A DNA stretch of 8,362 bases, taken from contig DBRA01000037.1 in NCBI GenBank assembly GCA_002305445.1, positions 4,708 through 13,069 of the forward strand. Reading direction: 5' to 3'. Of this stretch, positions 6,065 through 8,362 are shown piece by piece. Below the pieces are notes generated by a model, which was given only the letters and a program-made list of their open reading frames with translations, was not told where the DNA came from and ran no database searches. The translations under genes and the position numbers were made by a program. The DNA comes from Clostridiales bacterium UBA1380 (GTDB lineage Bacteria; Bacillota; Clostridia; Oscillospirales; CAG-272). Every line of letters starts with the position of its first letter. Position 1 is the stretch's first letter.

Positions 6065-7279
6065 TTGGAGAAATTGCGTGTGAATTTTTTCGGTGGCTTT
6101 TCGATTACCTATGGTGACAAGTATCTGAACGATTCGATAAACAGGTCAAAAAAATTATGGACCGCTCTTGAGTATCTTGTGTTTTACCGCGGGAACGAAA
6201 TATCGCAGAACGACTTGATAGAGCTTCTTTGGAACGACGAAAACTGCGATAATCCGCTCGGCGCGATGAAGACGCTGATACACCGTGTAAGGGCCATGCT
6301 TCAGACGCTCGAGTTCCCCGGGGAGCTGATCCTGCAGCGACGCGGCGCGTACTTCTGGAACACGTCGGTCGAAACCGTCACCGACACTGCCGAATTCGAT
6401 AAACTATATCAGAAGGGCAACGACATCTCTCTGCCGGATGACGAAAGGCTCAAGGCGAAGCTGGCGGCAATCGATCTGTACGAAGGCGACTTCCTGCCGA
6501 AGGCGAGTAACGACACATGGGCGATACCGCTGGCCGCGTATTACAGGAAAAAGTACACGGAGCTTGTGGTCGGCGCCTCCGAGGCGCTCACACATGCCGG
6601 AAAATGGGACGACATTATAGAAATATGCAGCCGCGCCGTCACGATCGATCCGTATTGCGAGCAGATACAGTACCACTACATACTCGCCCTCGACAAAGCA
6701 GGCAACCATTCTACCGCGCTGAAGCAGTACAACACCATGCTCGAGATGCTATACAACGAGCTGGGCGTAAATCCGTCGCCGGAGCTGACGGAACTGTACA
6801 GACAGATATCGAAGTCGCACAACAGCATCGAAACCGACCTCGACCTCATTAAGAGCGACCTCGAAGAAGCGACTGTGACGCCCGGCGCGTTCTACTGCGA
6901 ATACGAGGTCTTCCGCAATGTCTACAGGATCGAGGCGCGGGCAGCCGCGCGCACCGGAGCTTCGAATTACTTATGCCTTTTCACGGTGTCCGAGAAAAAA
7001 TCCGCAGAGGTCGACCGCAAGCGTATGAACCGCGTGATGGAGCACCTTCGTTCGGCGATATCGCTTTCGCTGCGCCGCGGCGATGTGTTCTCGCGCTACA
7101 GCGTGATGCAGTATATCGTACTGCTGCCGAACGTCAACTACGAGCAGGGCGTCATGATTGCCGAGCGGATACTGCGCCGCTTCCGCTCCGCTTACTCGCG
7201 CGACGACGTGAGCGTCAGCTACAATCTTCGCGCACTGATACCGATCGGGATCGCGATGACGCCGGTCGGAATAAAATAA
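6065..7279 (+). CDS. SARP/BTAD-type transcription regulator with GGDEF-like C-terminus
   Basis: A 404-residue protein starting at TTG 6065, seven bases after GGAGGA (6052-6057); the next start-like codon, GTG at 6080, is 22 bases from that site, so TTG is preferred. Residues about 1-100 resemble an OmpR-like winged helix (VNFFGGFSITYG, then ALEYLVF and LIHRVRAML). Residues about 107-252 match the bacterial transcriptional activation domain, a helical TPR-like region (AAIDLYEGDFLP, WDDIIEICSRAVTIDPYCE, LGVNPSPELTELYRQI). This pair is typical of SARP/AfsR-family activators. Residues about 276-395 look like a degenerate GGDEF fold: LRRGDVFSRYSVMQYIVLLP is laid out as in diguanylate cyclases, but the GGDEF signature is replaced by SVMQY (346-350), so cyclase activity is unlikely. 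A cytosolic one-component regulator is inferred; its targets are unknown. The gene follows the serpin on the same strand and ends at a strong terminator that overlaps its stop codon. Confidence 0.87.
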   Translation: MEKLRVNFFGGFSITYGDKYLNDSINRSKKLWTALEYLVFYRGNEISQNDLIELLWNDENCDNPLGAMKTLIHRVRAMLQTLEFPGELILQRRGAYFWNTSVETVTDTAEFDKLYQKGNDISLPDDERLKAKLAAIDLYEGDFLPKASNDTWAIPLAAYYRKKYTELVVGASEALTHAGKWDDIIEICSRAVTIDPYCEQIQYHYILALDKAGNHSTALKQYNTMLEMLYNELGVNPSPELTELYRQISKSHNSIETDLDLIKSDLEEATVTPGAFYCEYEVFRNVYRIEARAAARTGASNYLCLFTVSEKKSAEVDRKRMNRVMEHLRSAISLSLRRGDVFSRYSVMQYIVLLPNVNYEQGVMIAERILRRFRSAYSRDDVSVSYNLRALIPIGIAMTPVGIK

Positions 7280-7313
7280 AAAAGAAGCAAGCCGTACGGC
7301 TTGCTTCTTTTTT
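7278..7313. terminator. Bidirectional terminator for the regulator and tRNA-Gln
   Basis: A perfect inverted repeat with 18-base arms meets at 7295/7296, with core GCAAGCCGTACGGCTTGC. A-rich left and T-rich right ends give a U-run on both strands. It overlaps the last two bases of the regulator stop codon and lies one base beyond the 3' end of the tRNA on the minus strand, so it plausibly ends both transcripts. Confidence 0.93.
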
Positions 7314-7314
7314 T

Positions 7315-7388
7315 CAGGGATAGCTGGATTCGAACCAGCGTATGCAAGAGTCAAAGTCTTGTGCCTTAACCGACTTGGCTATATCCCT
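7315..7388 (-). tRNA. tRNA-Gln (anticodon UUG)
   Basis: The minus strand folds as a complete 74-base tRNA without an encoded CCA. The acceptor stem is AGGGATA with TATCCCT, the D arm GCC/GGC, and the anticodon stem CAAGA/TCTTG with loop CTTTGAC, placing TTG at the anticodon (glutamine, reads CAA and probably CAG). A five-base variable region and a T arm GCTGG-TTCGAAT-CCAGC follow. The discriminator base is G, as expected for tRNA-Gln. CCA would have to be added after transcription. Confidence 0.97.
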
Positions 7389-7403
7389 ATGGCAACATCG
7401 GTA

Positions 7404-7433
7404 ATTATAACATATACCAGCGCCGGAAGTCAA
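7404..7433 (-). promoter_or_regulatory. Promoter of tRNA-Gln
   Basis: On the minus strand, TTGACT (7433-7428) and TATAAT (7409-7404) are 18 bases apart, and the -10 box is extended by TGT. The predicted start is about nine bases ahead of the mature tRNA 5' end at 7388, a short precursor leader. Confidence 0.85.
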
Positions 7434-7460
7434 TATAAAACGGCTTCGGAGCGCTAATAA

Positions 7461-7487
7461 AAAACACCCCCGTATACGGGGTGTTTT
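7461..7487 (-). terminator. Rho-independent terminator of the prepilin peptidase gene
   Basis: AAAACACCCC (7461-7470) pairs with GGGGTGTTTT (7478-7487) around a seven-base loop containing GTATAC. Read on the minus strand, the stem begins six bases after the stop codon and ends in six T followed by ATTA. It separates this gene from the tRNA promoter. Confidence 0.9.
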
Positions 7488-7493
7488 CATCCG

Positions 7494-8362
7494 TCACACC
7501 GTCAGAATAAGCGAGAACAGCCTGTCGCCGTATATGGCGGCGATGATCATGCCGGCCGCGAGATACGGCACAAACGGCACCACGTGCGTCGTCTCGTCGC
7601 CGCGCCTCTTCTTGATGACATTCGACACAATCGAGCCGACGACGCCGAACAGCGAGCCGAGGAACAGCGCGATAATAATCGCGCGCCATCCGAGCGCAAA
7701 GCCCATGACGGCGGTCAGCTTGATGTCGGCGCCGCCCATCGCGCGCCCCCTCGATACAAGCGCGATGAGCAGGAACACGCCGCTGACGCAGAAAAAGCCG
7801 ACAGCGCGGTTTACAAGCCCGACCGAAAAGACGGGGAACAGCTGCTCGCGCGTCGTGACGAACGGGCTGCCGCCCCACAAAAAACTCTGTATCGCGCTAT
7901 CTTTCCCAAGCCCCGCAATAAAATCGCCTGTGGCCATCAGCACGCCGCCGACGGCTATCGCCGCGTGGAACCGGTCGGGGACCTCGAGCGTGTACGCGTC
8001 GATGAACGCGGCGCATATGAGCGCGCTTACGGCGACGAACCAGCCGAGCGCCGCAAGCGTCAGCCCGTAGTGCACGGCGAAGACGCACCACAGAATCGAA
8101 TTCGCCGTCTCGACGATGAAGTACCGCGGCGATATGCGGCAGCCGCAGTAGCGGCAGCGGCCGCGCAGCGCTATGTATGAGAAGAACGGCACAAGGTCGG
8201 CCGTCCCCAGCTCATGCTTGCATTCGGGGCAGATCGAGTGGCCGCGGACCGTATCGAGACCGCGCGGAACGCGGTATATGAGCATGTTCATGTAGCTGCC
8301 GATTACAAGCCCCATGAACGCGATTAGCGTGTAGACGGAAACATAGAAAGGGGTATCCCCGA
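7494..8362 (-). CDS. Prepilin peptidase (type IV leader peptidase, family A24), 5' partial
   Basis: An inner-membrane aspartic protease that cleaves, and in many members N-methylates, type IV prepilins or pseudopilins. The frame stays open to the right edge: upstream of ATG 8315 it reads GDTPFYVSVYTLIAF with no other start codon, and this residue string is the expected beginning of the first helix, so the true start is probably just outside the window. Counting from ATG 8315, the N-terminal GSYMNMLIYRVPRG is typical of the family. A zinc-type cysteine set follows (C29-x2-C32 and C54-x2-C57) around the cytoplasmic loop with PFFSYIALRGRCRYC. The catalytic aspartates are D106 (in FIDAYTLEVPD) and D197 (in GGADIKL). 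Position 196 is alanine where the GxGD signature usually has glycine. No pilin or pilus assembly gene is in view, so the substrate is unknown; competence pseudopili or type IV pili are both possible. Confidence 0.93.
   Translation of the reverse strand, partial: GDTPFYVSVYTLIAFMGLVIGSYMNMLIYRVPRGLDTVRGHSICPECKHELGTADLVPFFSYIALRGRCRYCGCRISPRYFIVETANSILWCVFAVHYGLTLAALGWFVAVSALICAAFIDAYTLEVPDRFHAAIAVGGVLMATGDFIAGLGKDSAIQSFLWGGSPFVTTREQLFPVFSVGLVNRAVGFFCVSGVFLLIALVSRGRAMGGADIKLTAVMGFALGWRAIIIALFLGSLFGVVGSIVSNVIKKRRGDETTHVVPFVPYLAAGMIIAAIYGDRLFSLILTV

Noticed and set aside
7534..8180. Two long plus-strand open frames opposite the prepilin peptidase
   Set aside because: The minus strand encodes clear peptidase motifs; the plus-strand products are low-complexity and have no family features.
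1..8362. CRISPR array, insertion sequence, phage or defence genes
   Set aside because: No spaced direct repeats, transposase or integrase motifs, or terminal inverted repeats were seen on either strand.

Overview
The window looks like a stretch of chromosome from a Gram-positive, probably spore-forming member of the Clostridia (Bacillota). This is inferred from a YabE-like G5/3D cell-wall protein, a SpoVB-type lipid flippase, an S-layer-homology (SLH) anchored surface protein, strong AGGAGG-like ribosome binding sites, TGnTATAAT promoters and short GC-stem/U-run terminators. Base composition is moderately GC-rich in genes, with sharply AT-rich intergenic gaps. Nothing suggests a plasmid, phage or insertion sequence.

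Layout, left to right. (1) The 3' part of a BNR/Asp-box sialidase-family protein (+) enters from the left edge and ends at a strong terminator. (2) After a good extended -10 promoter and an unusually long leader that can fold, there is a membrane-anchored G5/3D-domain wall protein (+). (3) A shared bidirectional terminator separates it from a convergent SpoVB/MurJ-superfamily flippase (-). (4) Diverging from the flippase is the most striking gene: a secreted protein with about three SLH modules followed by a complete serpin domain with an inhibitory-type hinge, i.e. a predicted wall-tethered protease inhibitor. (5) After an AT-rich gap with no visible terminator comes a SARP/BTAD-type transcription regulator (+) that starts at TTG and carries a C-terminal domain resembling a GGDEF fold that has lost its signature. 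(6) A near-perfect 36-nt palindrome is the terminator for this gene on one strand and for tRNA-Gln(UUG) on the other. (7) A prepilin peptidase (-) with its own terminator runs off the right edge.

How the genes relate. Most are single transcription units with their own promoters or terminators, so this is not one operon. Several products act at the cell envelope: wall remodelling (3D protein), lipid-linked precursor flipping (SpoVB-like), surface protease inhibition (SLH-serpin) and pilin/pseudopilin processing (prepilin peptidase). The serpin and the BTAD/GGDEF-like regulator lie in tandem with no terminator between them and are the pair most worth testing for a functional link.

Stretches of about 300 bases or more without a gene: only 828-1176, which holds a terminator, a promoter, a 15-nt palindrome and a foldable leader.
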